Assembly (NCBI RefSeq): GCF_036840915.1
Contig: NZ_CP085725.1
Location: 434,001 to 498,000, forward strand
DNA: 64,000 nt
Direction of reading: 5' to 3'
Source of the DNA: Flavobacterium hankyongi
GTDB lineage: Bacteria; Bacteroidota; Bacteroidia; Flavobacteriales; Flavobacteriaceae
Shown here piece after piece: positions 16,471 to 26,488 of this stretch. The first letter of the stretch is position 1. Each line of letters starts with the position of its first letter. Both the position numbers and the translations under genes were made by a program. The notes under the pieces were generated by a model that was not told the DNA's origin, did no database searches, and saw nothing but the letters and a program-made list of their open reading frames with translations.

Positions 16471-19400
16471 TTATTTTACTTTTGCTTGTAACCATTTATT
16501 ATTGTCGTACATATATCGCATATTATCATTTACCCAAACATTCTGATAAATTTGACCTCTACCTATAGAAGTGAGTCCATTTATAGATATTTTGTATGCT
16601 CCAGTAATTTTTAATGCGGAGATATTAGCTTTTGATATTGTTAGAGTAGAATTGTTTTTTAATGCCGCGCCTGTAAACACACCTTTAGTAGTAATTCTAA
16701 AATTATTTGCATCTACTCTTGTTACTGTCTTAATATAATCTCCAACATCTGAATTTATAAAAGAAAACATATCACCAGACGCATAATCACCTGGTTTCAT
16801 ACCAGACATGATTTTATTAATGATTGTTTCTCCAGAGTCTCTAGAACTAATCCCTAATGATTTTAGAGTTACCTCCTTGCCTTGTTGTTGTAGGTCATCA
16901 TCATCAAACATACTGTTTCTGTCTCCATCGTGCATCGCATGATTAAACATACTCACGGTGAAACCTGTTGCAGCTCCCTGCCAAAAGTTACCGCCACTTA
17001 TACTAGCACCGGCACCACCCATTACTGTTCCAAAAGCAACCATGCCAGCAGTGCTATCGGCAAATTGCCCAGCACCACTCCATACTTGTTTTGCATTTAT
17101 CATTTGTCCACTAGCATCTACACCATCATGGCTATAACCTTTACTAAAAGCACTAGCTGCAAGACTACTTATACTTCCTGCCGCAAATCCTTGCCAAAAA
17201 TTACCTCCTTGTACGCTTGACATTCCTCCCTGAAATGCCCCGTGTGCTAGGGCTTGTACTCCAGATCTTACATAAAAATTTGTAATAGTACTTGTAGCAG
17301 ATCCAATACCGTATGTAATTACTGCTGAAGCTGAAGCTATTAAGACAGATTTAACCAAGCCACCAGCTGTAAATGGTACATCGGCAAAAAAGGCTGTAGC
17401 CGTATAGCTTAAAACTGCTACGGCGGCAGCTACTACTACTGCTGTTAGTAGCTCATACGATTCACCACTTGTGTCAGTATACTTTAAAGGGTTGTTAAGA
17501 ACGTAACCATAACGGTTGTAATTTTGTGTATTATACGGGTCTTGTATATTATTATCAGGTTGTAGGAAACGATGTAATTTAGGATCATACAATCGACCAT
17601 TCATGTGAATTAGACCAATAGTTTGTAAATGCTCATGTCCTGTATAACCTCTGTCTAAAACGGTTAATTTGTCTAGATTATTGTTAAATCCATCTTGAAT
17701 TTTTACGATTTCACCCCAAGGATCAAAAAGTCTTTTTTCTACTATTTTAGCCGCTTCATCAGTTATAGCTATTATACTGCCTTGATAATCTCTGTGTAAA
17801 TAAAAATAATGTTTTTTATTGCCATCGCTTTTTAAAATAATTGGAGCTGTATAACCATCACCACCAATGTAAGTAATAAACTCAGTGATGTCTGTGTCTT
17901 TATCATATTTTATTTCCATTGTGCCATCAGCCGAATAGAATTTTTTATAAAGACATCTTGAGATATCAGGATCAGGACTTCCATAATATAAGGCACTTCT
18001 ATTGTTGAAAGCGTTATATGAAAAGAAGAGTGCATCAATACCGTCAACAGCAATAGAAACGGGACTTTTAAATGCATTATAGCTAACGTTTTGTAATGGT
18101 TGTGCTTGATAGTATGTATTAGCTTCAGGCGTTACGAATACAGAAGTATTTTGATACAGTTTTGCTGTATTTGTATAATTATAAGATCCAATTTTGCTTT
18201 GAGTGATTCGCCCTTTATTGTCATACGATTGTGTTATACCAGGAGGATTCATATCTGTAATTGTGATATTGTCCAGAGTGAATACTACAGATGCAGGATC
18301 TGGCGTAATTATAGGGTCTCCAGGTCTTTGATTAATACTTTGACTGTTCTGATTTACTATGGTTCCATTGGTTTTTCTGTTTATAAAACCGTTACCTGTA
18401 TTAAATCGGAGTTTAATGTTTGGATAAAATTGAGTAGTGTATTCCATTTCAAAATTACCATTAGCTAGTGTACCTCCATCAACTTCATAAAAATCTTGAG
18501 TTACAGGGTCTGTTTCAATAATAGTAATAGAAACATTAGTGGCGCCAGATATTCTTGTAAATTCACCTTTAACATTTATAGTTTTTCCAATAGAAGCATT
18601 TGTTAAAATTACTTTTTCTGTACCTACACCATAATTTGTAGCATTTACTTTTAGTCTACCACTTTCTTGTGTAACTACAATTCCACTAGTTCCAAAAGCT
18701 GTAAACCCTTCATTGTTTGTTGTGAAAAGATATTTAAATAATAGTTTTGGACCATCACTCCATTCTGTAAGTCTGTCAAGAGCATCATACTTAAATTGAT
18801 CCGTTTTATTAAATAAACTATTGTATCTATTCAATAAATTACCTCTTACTACATCAAAAGTGGTGTTTAGAGTCATGACATTTACAGGAGTTGTACCTTG
18901 TAAATCATGTTTTTTTTGGGTAGGGAATCCTAATTCATTATAACTGTTTGTAACTAAAATATCATTACCATACAACCCTTCTTTTAATTGACCTCTTTCA
19001 TTAACGGTATTAGTTTGCCATAAAATTTTTTGAGAAGTATCATCCAGTATTTGCCAATGTGAGCCATTTTTATAGGTATTTTTAATCCATTTTTCAGAAC
19101 TTTTACCATTGGCATAATAGGTTGCTTTGTAATATTCTCTGTCAGGTCTTCCAAAACTATCATACGTGGTTTGTCTTTCATAACCAGCTGTATTAGTGTT
19201 GGTTTCAGTAGTTTTTACTATTCTATTAAACTGGTCATATTCATAAGTATATTGTATGTTTTCTCCATCAACATCATAAAAATCTGTTGATGTTAGCAAT
19301 TTTGTTGTCCCATCATAGGTATGTACTATTTTAGTCTCTGTTAGATCTCCTGAAATTGTTTTCTCTTGAAGTTTTCCAGTATTATCTAAATTATAAACAG

Positions 19401-22400
19401 TTTCCCCTTTTGGTGTGATTTCTTTATAAATTTCACCTGTTGGATAGTATTCATATTTATAAAGACCTGCAGATGGATCATTTAGTTCTATTTTATTACC
19501 CCACTCGTCATATTTTGTGCTTATGGTTGTGCCTTCAAAATTTGATGTTTTAAGACCTCCATTGGCGTAATATGTATAAGTTATTGTTCCACCATTGTCT
19601 GTTGTAGACATTATATGGCCATTAGCGTTTTTGGTAGTTGAAACTGTTTTAAATGTGTCAGAAACAGATGCGGTTAGACCATTATAAACATAATTTTTTA
19701 TTATTCCTGTTGTACCTTTAACTTCTCTTAATTTCCTTCCATATTCATCATAGGTATAGGTTAGAGTGCTCCAGTTTGTAGGGCCACCTGTAGAGTAAGG
19801 TTCAGTCTCTTTATATATTCTACCTAAAAAGTCATACTCCACATTTTTATATGACCATAATCCATCGATGTTTTTAACTCCGGTTTTAATTCCTCTACCT
19901 AAAGCATCACTTACTGTAATGCTGCTGCTTCCATCATCACCAGTTTTTGTGACAGTATATTCGTTAGAAGTTTTCGTGTAAGTATAGTTAATGCTTTTTC
20001 CAAGATAATCGGTAATTTTTTTTGTTTTTCCCCAATTATCAACTTCAGTTGTTGTAGCAAGTCCAAAAGGATTTGTCGATTTAAGGACAATACCATATAA
20101 AGGATGAAATAAGTTGTTAGTTGTGGTTAAACCTTCAACATCAGTAGAGGTTTCAACAAATCTTCCTGAAGAATCATAAGTAAACGAGGTACTCCTAGGT
20201 GCTATTACTGGGCCAGTATATCCTTCAGCACTCACAGTTTTCTTTTTGATATTCCCGAAGAAATCATATTCATAGTCTTCGACTAAATATTTATTTGAAG
20301 TTGTATTTCCTTTTTTCTTGGTTTTAGTAAGTAAATTATTGGTGTAATAAAATTCAGTACTTGATTGTGATGTATCCGAATAAGCAACAGTTGTTGTTTT
20401 TGTGGTTAAAGGTCTTCCAATAAAATAGGTACTCCCTGTTCCTGAAGGATTATTACTAAAAGTATTATCAGTGGTTACAATTCCTTGAGTTACCCCATTT
20501 AATTTATTTGTTGTTGTGCTTTGAGTAAGGATAAAATAATTAGAATCGTAAGTGTAGCTGCTTTCGTTAGATACATTTGTAATGAAATCAGTCGTGATTT
20601 GAGTATTTAAGAGAATGTTATACACACTATTTACAGTGTTATAAGAAAAACTATTTCGTGTACTGTTTATTATTCCTGATGGATTACCTGAAGTTACGAA
20701 TGAAAAAGCATTACCCGTGCTTACGAGTTGTGAATAATTTCTTTTGGTTGCACCTCGCCATATAGCATCATTTTCAGTCACACTCCATATTCTTTTTTCC
20801 GTAGGATTTTGATACCAAGCACTACGAGCAAATTTGGCAAAACCAATAGGGCCTAAGTTCATATTGACCATATAACCATGATACTTAAAATCTTGACTTT
20901 TAGTTACACCTACAGCTGTATTAGTTATTTTTGAAACAAGTTTAATTGGTATAACTCTTTTAACTTCTACATTGGGATAATCTAGTGAATTGCTTGAAGA
21001 ATAAAATTCTGAGAATGCGCCTTGACCAAAATTAGCATTAGTTTCAGGTTCCATGGATTTGTATGTAATTTCATCTAGAATGTTTCCGCCTGATGAACTT
21101 ACTTTTTTTAGTAAAATATCTTGCGAAACATTTTTGGTGAAATTAACATAAGTGACTGTGTTATCTTGATTTTGGACAACCACTAAGTCACTTTCTAATC
21201 CATTGTTTCTATAAGAAGAAACTATTGGAATTGGCATCCAGTTGTTATCACTACGATGATTAATTGGACTGGTGTAATCTAATGTAAATTTGTTACCAGT
21301 TACATTTGTATTTCCAATATTGTTAACATAAGTAGTTACTTCCCACATGGTATTATGGTCATTTATCGTTTCGTCTGGTTTGTAATATTTACGCCAAACT
21401 CGTACTAAGTCAGATTTTCCATCATTATTAGTGTCTAATGCATAATAATTACTTAAATGAGTTTGAGTGTTATAGCTATCACCAGTATTTGCCCAATATT
21501 CAACTATATTATGCCCTTCTATTTCAAAAAAAGATCCTCCAGTGGGTTTAGGGTTGCTATAGTAAATATACCAGTAATCACATTGTGAGCATCCGTTACC
21601 ATTATGATGAGGCATCATAATATCTGTTTTTCCATCTCCATTATAATCTCCAAATAATATTTGCTTATCATCGGTATAATTATTTAAAGTACCATTTCCT
21701 ATAATTTCCAGATTAACCCAAGGAGATTGATTTAGCTTATTAAATGTGATTAAATTGTATTGCCCATTGGTTTTTACACATAAAATATCACTCTTTCCAT
21801 CACCATTAAAATCCATCACATACTTTTTACCTTCTAAAATTGTTGAATTTGGTACATCAAGTTGAGAGAATCCACTACTTCCTAAATCTTCAGAACTATA
21901 TTGGTTTAGATCTAAATAGTAATAATTATTTCCAGAGTCTGAATATGATTCATAACATTTTTTTGTAGCATTAAGAGTAATGCCACCAATAGGAATTACA
22001 TAATCAGTAAGTGTTGAAGTTTGAGAATTAAGGCTGGCTGGTGGATTGGTTTGTAAGTTCCAGCCCGTACTAGCTCTATTACTATAATATTTATATACAT
22101 ATTGATGTCCGTTAAAATCAAAAAGATCTTCTAAACTTATATAACCAACTTTTTGACAGGTTCCTCTTAGATTTACACATTCAGTAGTAAAATTTGAAGA
22201 TTCGAAAGGATATTGAGAATACGGATATTGTGGTTTACGGTATAATTTATGTGAATTAAAGTCAATTTCATATTTGCATTGTATACATTCATTTTCTGTA
22301 GTAAATAAAGTCTTTTTAACTTCGTTTATTTTACTGGTAATCAGAATCTCTGAAATGCCATTTCCATCAAAATCTCCTTCCAAATATTCATTTGATTTTT

Positions 22401-23700
22401 TTGTATAAACAGGTTCAAATGTACAGTTAGAATTATCTCCTGTTCCAGTACCCGTATTATTTAGTGGTATTTCTTTTATGTAATTCAAACTCAAACCTGG
22501 TAGATAAGGAGAATAGTCTGGATTTTTACTGTAAACTTCAAAAGCTATGGAATTAGCATTTTCTTTAATGTTAGAAATTGAATGAAATTGATTTAGTTTT
22601 GTGCCATTTAATGTTGTAACGCATAGTGATGTTCTTTTGTCAATAGAAAAAGGAATATCAGTTACAGCACCAGTTGAACCTTGAAATAATTTACTGTATA
22701 TTTTGTTTTCTGTTGCAAAATCTAATCTGCTGTCACCATCAAAATCACCAGATAATGTTATAGAATTAAAATTTAAATTATTTGCATAATCTGTTGGTGT
22801 TTCGATATTTTGTGTATATGTGGTATCGTAATCAAAAACAACTGGATTAGCAGGTTCTCCAGCACCGTTAAACTCTTGAATTTGTTTCACTCTTTCATAT
22901 CCTGAGTTTTCAATATGAGTTAGTTGATATTTTCTAAATAATTGACCTGAAGTTTTTACTTCTACATTATCTAGTAAGGCTACTTTTTCAAGTAATACAC
23001 CTTTTATATAAGCTTTTTCAGTTCGTTTCGCTTGCTTGTAATTAAAAAGAATACTGTTTACAGGAGTTACTCCATTGTTGTTAGCACTAAATTTAATTTC
23101 GGATATACATAAACTTTTTCCAAAAGGATTAGAATAATGGTAGGTGATATAATTACCATTAGTGTCTTCAAATCGAACAATATAATAAGCAGTCAAATCG
23201 GTAGCATTTGTACCTCCATAATTACCATACCATGTGCGTGAACCGTCTGGGGCAGTAGTAATAAAATAAATATTGGTGCCACTTCCTTTTAATTCGATTT
23301 TAGTATTCGATTGTATTTCGGTTTCGTAGGTTGAACCATCAGCCCAATACGTTCCAGACTTTAAAATAAGTCGTTGACCATCTAGTGATAATTTATCGTT
23401 ATCATCAAAATCAACACCATCTTTAAAACCATCAATGTCAGTTCTTGTCGCCATTCTGGCAATAGTAGAAATCGAATTAATATTCCATCCTTGACCTGCG
23501 ACACCTCCCATTTGGCCACTTGAATAGACAAGATTTATTACAGGCCCGACATCATTAGCACTAGGTGGCATTGCAATTGGTAAAGTATAAACGGCTTGCC
23601 CGCTATTTGAGATTTCTAATTTACCTTGTGTGTCGTGATAATTTTGAGAAAATAAAATAGTTGTAAAAAAGAAGAGTATAGATAGTATTCTATATTTCAT
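16471..23700 (-). CDS. giant SpvB/FG-GAP/RHS-repeat protein with variable C-terminal tip
   Basis: 2409 residues with a signal peptide (residues 1-19, ending FSQN). An SpvB-like segment (GKLEISNSGQAVYTLPIAMP, then GQGWNINSIS) spans about 27-80. FG-GAP/VCBS calcium-loop repeats follow, for example GDFDGDSRLDF, GDFDGNGISEI, MDFNGDGKSDI, GDYNGDGKTDI and DTNNDGKSDLV. YD repeats fill about 1050-1950 (YDSSGRF, YDFLGRIY, YDEYGRKL, YDQFNRIV, YDALDRLTEW). The RHS core is at about 1960-2078 (YLHRDYQGSIIAITDE, then NGRLYDPKLHRFLQPDN and NPLKYTDTSG). After it come a Gly/Ala-rich stretch with GGNFWQG twice (near 2165 and 2235) and a tip of about 147 residues (2263-2409) that I cannot assign. By family knowledge the YD shell encloses a C-terminal effector. 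No T9SS sorting domain is present. Confidence 0.9.
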   Translation of the reverse strand: MKYRILSILFFFTTILFSQNYHDTQGKLEISNSGQAVYTLPIAMPPSANDVGPVINLVYSSGQMGGVAGQGWNINSISTIARMATRTDIDGFKDGVDFDDNDKLSLDGQRLILKSGTYWADGSTYETEIQSNTKIELKGSGTNIYFITTAPDGSRTWYGNYGGTNATDLTAYYIVRFEDTNGNYITYHYSNPFGKSLCISEIKFSANNNGVTPVNSILFNYKQAKRTEKAYIKGVLLEKVALLDNVEVKTSGQLFRKYQLTHIENSGYERVKQIQEFNGAGEPANPVVFDYDTTYTQNIETPTDYANNLNFNSITLSGDFDGDSRLDFATENKIYSKLFQGSTGAVTDIPFSIDKRTSLCVTTLNGTKLNQFHSISNIKENANSIAFEVYSKNPDYSPYLPGLSLNYIKEIPLNNTGTGTGDNSNCTFEPVYTKKSNEYLEGDFDGNGISEILITSKINEVKKTLFTTENECIQCKYEIDFNSHKLYRKPQYPYSQYPFESSNFTTECVNLRGTCQKVGYISLEDLFDFNGHQYVYKYYSNRASTGWNLQTNPPASLNSQTSTLTDYVIPIGGITLNATKKCYESYSDSGNNYYYLDLNQYSSEDLGSSGFSQLDVPNSTILEGKKYVMDFNGDGKSDILCVKTNGQYNLITFNKLNQSPWVNLEIIGNGTLNNYTDDKQILFGDYNGDGKTDIMMPHHNGNGCSQCDYWYIYYSNPKPTGGSFFEIEGHNIVEYWANTGDSYNTQTHLSNYYALDTNNDGKSDLVRVWRKYYKPDETINDHNTMWEVTTYVNNIGNTNVTGNKFTLDYTSPINHRSDNNWMPIPIVSSYRNNGLESDLVVVQNQDNTVTYVNFTKNVSQDILLKKVSSSGGNILDEITYKSMEPETNANFGQGAFSEFYSSSNSLDYPNVEVKRVIPIKLVSKITNTAVGVTKSQDFKYHGYMVNMNLGPIGFAKFARSAWYQNPTEKRIWSVTENDAIWRGATKRNYSQLVSTGNAFSFVTSGNPSGIINSTRNSFSYNTVNSVYNILLNTQITTDFITNVSNESSYTYDSNYFILTQSTTTNKLNGVTQGIVTTDNTFSNNPSGTGSTYFIGRPLTTKTTTVAYSDTSQSSTEFYYTNNLLTKTKKKGNTTSNKYLVEDYEYDFFGNIKKKTVSAEGYTGPVIAPRSTSFTYDSSGRFVETSTDVEGLTTTNNLFHPLYGIVLKSTNPFGLATTTEVDNWGKTKKITDYLGKSINYTYTKTSNEYTVTKTGDDGSSSITVSDALGRGIKTGVKNIDGLWSYKNVEYDFLGRIYKETEPYSTGGPTNWSTLTYTYDEYGRKLREVKGTTGIIKNYVYNGLTASVSDTFKTVSTTKNANGHIMSTTDNGGTITYTYYANGGLKTSNFEGTTISTKYDEWGNKIELNDPSAGLYKYEYYPTGEIYKEITPKGETVYNLDNTGKLQEKTISGDLTETKIVHTYDGTTKLLTSTDFYDVDGENIQYTYEYDQFNRIVKTTETNTNTAGYERQTTYDSFGRPDREYYKATYYANGKSSEKWIKNTYKNGSHWQILDDTSQKILWQTNTVNERGQLKEGLYGNDILVTNSYNELGFPTQKKHDLQGTTPVNVMTLNTTFDVVRGNLLNRYNSLFNKTDQFKYDALDRLTEWSDGPKLLFKYLFTTNNEGFTAFGTSGIVVTQESGRLKVNATNYGVGTEKVILTNASIGKTINVKGEFTRISGATNVSITIIETDPVTQDFYEVDGGTLANGNFEMEYTTQFYPNIKLRFNTGNGFINRKTNGTIVNQNSQSINQRPGDPIITPDPASVVFTLDNITITDMNPPGITQSYDNKGRITQSKIGSYNYTNTAKLYQNTSVFVTPEANTYYQAQPLQNVSYNAFKSPVSIAVDGIDALFFSYNAFNNRSALYYGSPDPDISRCLYKKFYSADGTMEIKYDKDTDITEFITYIGGDGYTAPIILKSDGNKKHYFYLHRDYQGSIIAITDEAAKIVEKRLFDPWGEIVKIQDGFNNNLDKLTVLDRGYTGHEHLQTIGLIHMNGRLYDPKLHRFLQPDNNIQDPYNTQNYNRYGYVLNNPLKYTDTSGESYELLTAVVVAAAVAVLSYTATAFFADVPFTAGGLVKSVLIASASAVITYGIGSATSTITNFYVRSGVQALAHGAFQGGMSSVQGGNFWQGFAAGSISSLAASAFSKGYSHDGVDASGQMINAKQVWSGAGQFADSTAGMVAFGTVMGGAGASISGGNFWQGAATGFTVSMFNHAMHDGDRNSMFDDDDLQQQGKEVTLKSLGISSRDSGETIINKIMSGMKPGDYASGDMFSFINSDVGDYIKTVTRVDANNFRITTKGVFTGAALKNNSTLTISKANISALKITGAYKISINGLTSIGRGQIYQNVWVNDNMRYMYDNNKWLQAKVK

Positions 23701-23711
23701 AGGAGCAAAAT

Positions 23712-24158
23712 TTATTTTTTAATGATTTTGATTGGTTTTTGTTCTCCATTGGAGTAAACTAGGTTTAGACTATAAACATTATCTGGTAGGTCATAAAATG
23801 AAACTACATAACTGTTCTCATTTTCTAGATTTTTGAAAGTTTTTATAAGTTGACCAGTTAATGAATATAGATTAATAGAAACGACTTTTATATTATTTAT
23901 TAGATCCCATTTTAGATATAGTTGCTCTTTTACTGGATTTGGATAATAGGAAATAACATCTTCAGGAGAAAATTTTTTTAAATCTTCATTTTGTAATTCA
24001 CTGACTTCTTTTGGTGGTGTTTCTGAAGTTTTTGAAGAACAACTAAGGCAGAGTTGTCTTACTATTTGGTTTCCAGCACTATCGTATTGGAAAGAAAGTT
24101 TTTGAGCATGACTTATGCTTCCAATTAGTATAAGTAATAAAATAAATACTTTTTTCAT
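23712..24158 (-). CDS. T9SS type A sorting-domain protein with one YD repeat
   Basis: About 148 residues from the ATG at 24156-24158 (MKKVFILLLILIGSISHAQ, a signal peptide); an in-frame upstream extension is unlikely. Right after the signal comes a lone YD-type repeat (FQYDSAGNQIVRQLCLSC) with two Cys. A short linker leads to a T9SS C-terminal domain of about 80 residues (ISYYPNPVKEQLYLKW, then INLYSLTGQLIKTF and LPDNVYSLNLVYSNG). It should be exported and attached by type IX secretion. It ends 11 nt before the RHS gene on the same strand, so it is the first gene of that operon. A partner or anchor role for the RHS protein is inferred. Confidence 0.8.
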   Translation of the reverse strand: MKKVFILLLILIGSISHAQKLSFQYDSAGNQIVRQLCLSCSSKTSETPPKEVSELQNEDLKKFSPEDVISYYPNPVKEQLYLKWDLINNIKVVSINLYSLTGQLIKTFKNLENENSYVVSFYDLPDNVYSLNLVYSNGEQKPIKIIKK

Positions 24159-24283
24159 TTTTTTTAGGAGTAAATTTCTTGCAAAAGTAAGTTTATTTTG
24201 TACATAAAACAATCATCATATTTAATGATTTTTTGTAAGAATTCATTCTTATAAATTGAAAAATAGATTTTTAAAAATTACAT

Positions 24284-24445
24284 ATGAAACAAAGTAAGAG
24301 ACTAAATGATGTTTTTGAACAATATTTAAAAAGTAGAGTAGAGAAGAAAATAACTAAGATTTATAGAGTGCCATCAGGGTGCCCTACAACATCATCAAAA
24401 TTTAAACATAATCTTTTTATTAAAAAAAGTAATAGTATTCTTTGA
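24284..24445 (+). CDS. possible small basic protein, unrecognised
   Basis: A 53-codon ORF, MKQSKRLNDVFEQYLKSRVE and onward, is Lys/Arg-rich with one Cys (PSGCPTTS). No promoter box or relative is known to me. It could be the degraded end of a larger gene or noncoding. It is recorded because it has a sensible amino-acid composition and lies alone in a gap. Confidence 0.25.
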   Translation: MKQSKRLNDVFEQYLKSRVEKKITKIYRVPSGCPTTSSKFKHNLFIKKSNSIL

Positions 24446-24541
24446 TTTTATTATAACTAGGCTGGGTAATTTTTTCAAGATTTCAAGTTAAAAATCTTCT
24501 AATTAAGAATCTTTTATAAAAATAACTTTGTACTTAGCTAC

Positions 24542-24573
24542 TTTGAGACTTTGTAACTTTTACCCTATATTTG
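24542..24573 (+). promoter_or_regulatory. promoter of ychF
   Basis: TTTG at 24542-24545, a 20-nt spacer and TATATTTG at 24566-24573 match the Bacteroidota consensus. The ychF ATG is 23 nt downstream of the box. Confidence 0.75.
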
Positions 24574-24595
24574 CACACTTTTAAAAATCAAAATA

Positions 24596-25690
24596 ATGAA
24601 AGCAGGAATTGTAGGATTGCCTAATGTTGGGAAATCAACTCTTTTTAATTGTTTATCTAATGCTAAAGCACAAAGTGCAAACTTCCCGTTTTGTACTATT
24701 GAACCTAATATTGGTGTAGTTAATGTTCCAGACCCAAGAATTAACCGTTTGGAAGAATTAGTAAAACCAGAGCGAGTGCAAATGGCTACTGTAGATATCG
24801 TAGATATTGCAGGATTAGTAAAAGGAGCAAGTAAAGGAGAAGGTTTAGGAAATCAATTCTTAGGAAATATCCGCGAGTGTAATGCTATTATTCACGTTTT
24901 ACGTTGTTTTGATAACGATAATATTGTTCACGTTGATGGTAATGTAAATCCAATTCGTGATAAAGAGACTATCGATATCGAATTGCAGTTAAAAGACTTA
25001 GAAACAGTTGACAAACGTTTAGAAAAAGTAAATCGCGCTGCAAAAACGGGAAATAAAGAAGCACAAGCTGAAAAAGTGTTATTAGATAGAATTCGTGAAG
25101 CATTAATGCAAGCAAAATCGGCTCGTACGGTAATTCCTCAAAATCAAGATGAGGAAGAATTGATGCAAGAATTCCAATTGATTACAACAAAGCCAGTTTT
25201 ATATGTTTGTAATGTTGATGAAAGTTCTGCTGTAAGTGGAAATAAATATGTTGACCAAGTGCGTGAGTTGGTTAAAGACGAACAAGCAGAGGTAATTATT
25301 TTGTCTGTTGGTGCAGAAGCTGATATTACTGAGTTAGAAAGCTACGAAGAGCGTCAAGTATTTTTAGAAGATATGGGCTTAACAGAACCAGGTTCATCTG
25401 TGTTAATTCGTGCGGCTTATAAACTATTAAATCTTCAAACGTATTTTACTGCCGGAGTTAAGGAAGTTAGAGCTTGGACAATCAATATTGGTGATACAGC
25501 GCCAAAAGCAGCTGGAGTTATCCATACAGATTTTGAAAAAGGATTCATCCGTGCTGAAGTTATTGCTTTTGAGGATTATTCAAACTATGGTTCGGAAGCA
25601 AAAGTAAAAGAAGCTGGAAAGTTACGCGTAGAAGGTAAAGAATATATTGTAAAAGATGGTGATGTGATGCATTTCCGTTTCAATGTATAA
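24596..25690 (+). CDS. ychF: redox-regulated ATPase YchF (Obg/OLA1 family)
   Basis: 364 residues, the usual family length. The nucleotide-binding G1 motif is GLPNVGKST, G3 is DIAGLVKGAS, and the G4 position reads YVCNVDES (N-x-D-E), the altered form that makes YchF prefer ATP to GTP. A coiled-coil insertion (about 130-190) and the C-terminal TGS domain (ending EYIVKDGDVMHFRFNV) are complete. YchF associates with ribosomes and is linked to stress responses. It is monocistronic with its own promoter and terminator. Its last 24 codons have a diverged duplicate at 28008-28079. Confidence 0.97.
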   Translation: MKAGIVGLPNVGKSTLFNCLSNAKAQSANFPFCTIEPNIGVVNVPDPRINRLEELVKPERVQMATVDIVDIAGLVKGASKGEGLGNQFLGNIRECNAIIHVLRCFDNDNIVHVDGNVNPIRDKETIDIELQLKDLETVDKRLEKVNRAAKTGNKEAQAEKVLLDRIREALMQAKSARTVIPQNQDEEELMQEFQLITTKPVLYVCNVDESSAVSGNKYVDQVRELVKDEQAEVIILSVGAEADITELESYEERQVFLEDMGLTEPGSSVLIRAAYKLLNLQTYFTAGVKEVRAWTINIGDTAPKAAGVIHTDFEKGFIRAEVIAFEDYSNYGSEAKVKEAGKLRVEGKEYIVKDGDVMHFRFNV

Positions 25691-25717
25691 TTTTTAATAA
25701 TCTCATACATAAATAAT

Positions 25718-25748
25718 TAAGCGAAACCCAGAGGTTTCGCTTTCTTTT
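25718..25748 (+). terminator. intrinsic terminator of ychF
   Basis: AAGCGAAACC and GGTTTCGCTT form a 10-bp stem with a 4-nt loop, followed by TCTTTTT. Confidence 0.85.
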
Positions 25749-25784
25749 TGGCTTAATTTTTGATTTTCATTTGTAAACTATTCT

Positions 25785-26462
25785 ATGAAATTCAAAAAAG
25801 TATTCAAATTCTCTCTAAAATTAATACTGGGTCTCCTAGGTTTTTTATTAACCTATACTTTATGTGCTTTTTTATTACCTAAAATTTCAGTTAATTCCGA
25901 TGTTTCATAAGAAGGAAAAACAATCCCGGTTTATATCCTGTCAAATGGTATCCACACAGATATAGTTCTTCCAGTTAAAAATAACCTGTTTGATTGGAGT
26001 CAAAAGGTAAAATTCGAGAATACAATTGCTAAAGATTCAACAGCTCAATTAGTAGCCTTTGGATGGGGTGATAAAGGATTTTATCTGGAAACACCAACTT
26101 GGAATGATTTGAAACTTTCAACAGCTTTAAAAGCGGCAATAGGTTTCAGTACATCCGCTATTCATGCTACATTTTATAAAAGCTTGAAAGAGAATAACAA
26201 TTGTAAAAAAATAATTGTTTCTGAAGCAGAATATCAAAAATTAATAGACTATATAAATGACTCTTTTCAATTAGATTCAGATAATTATATGAAAATTGAA
26301 ACGAATGCGGTTTATGGAAAAAATGATGCTTTTTATGAAGCCAAAGGAAGTTATAGCCTATTTCATACCTGCAATACCTGGACCAACAATGCCTTGAAGG
26401 CATCCAATCAGAAAGCAGCCTTGTGGACAGCAACTGATACAGGAATACTATATCATTATTAA
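25785..26462 (+). pseudogene. TIGR02117/DUF2459 family protein, interrupted by one nonsense codon
   Basis: One reading frame from the ATG at 25785 to the TAA at 26460-26462 encodes 225 residues apart from an in-frame TAA at codon 42 (25908-25910), after NSDVS and before EGKTIPVYILSNGIHTDIVL. Everything on both sides matches the family: an N-terminal membrane segment, then VAFGWGDKGFYLETPTWNDL, AIHATFYKSL and LFHTCNTWTNNALKAS. A single CAA-to-TAA change would explain it. The next ATG (26109) would give only the C-terminal half. It could be a recent pseudogene, a sequencing error or a readthrough case. The family has no firm function. Confidence 0.8.
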
Positions 26463-26488
26463 TTATAAATAGCTTTTATTTTTTATAT

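Larger units (their letters stand above)
24159..24595. other. 437-nt region between the RHS operon and ychF
   Basis: This holds the start region of the T9SS/RHS operon, a possible 53-codon ORF (24284-24445) and the ychF promoter (24542-24573). Otherwise it is AT-rich without repeats or RNA-gene features that I can see. Confidence 0.6.

Noticed and set aside
16930..20096. Several open frames of 60-122 codons inside the RHS gene on either strand
   Set aside because: They lie within the long RHS frame, which has clear FG-GAP, YD and core motifs. Their products show no domains or start signals.
26109..26462. A separate 117-residue gene
   Set aside because: It is the C-terminal half of the TIGR02117 frame that continues in phase upstream through the single TAA.
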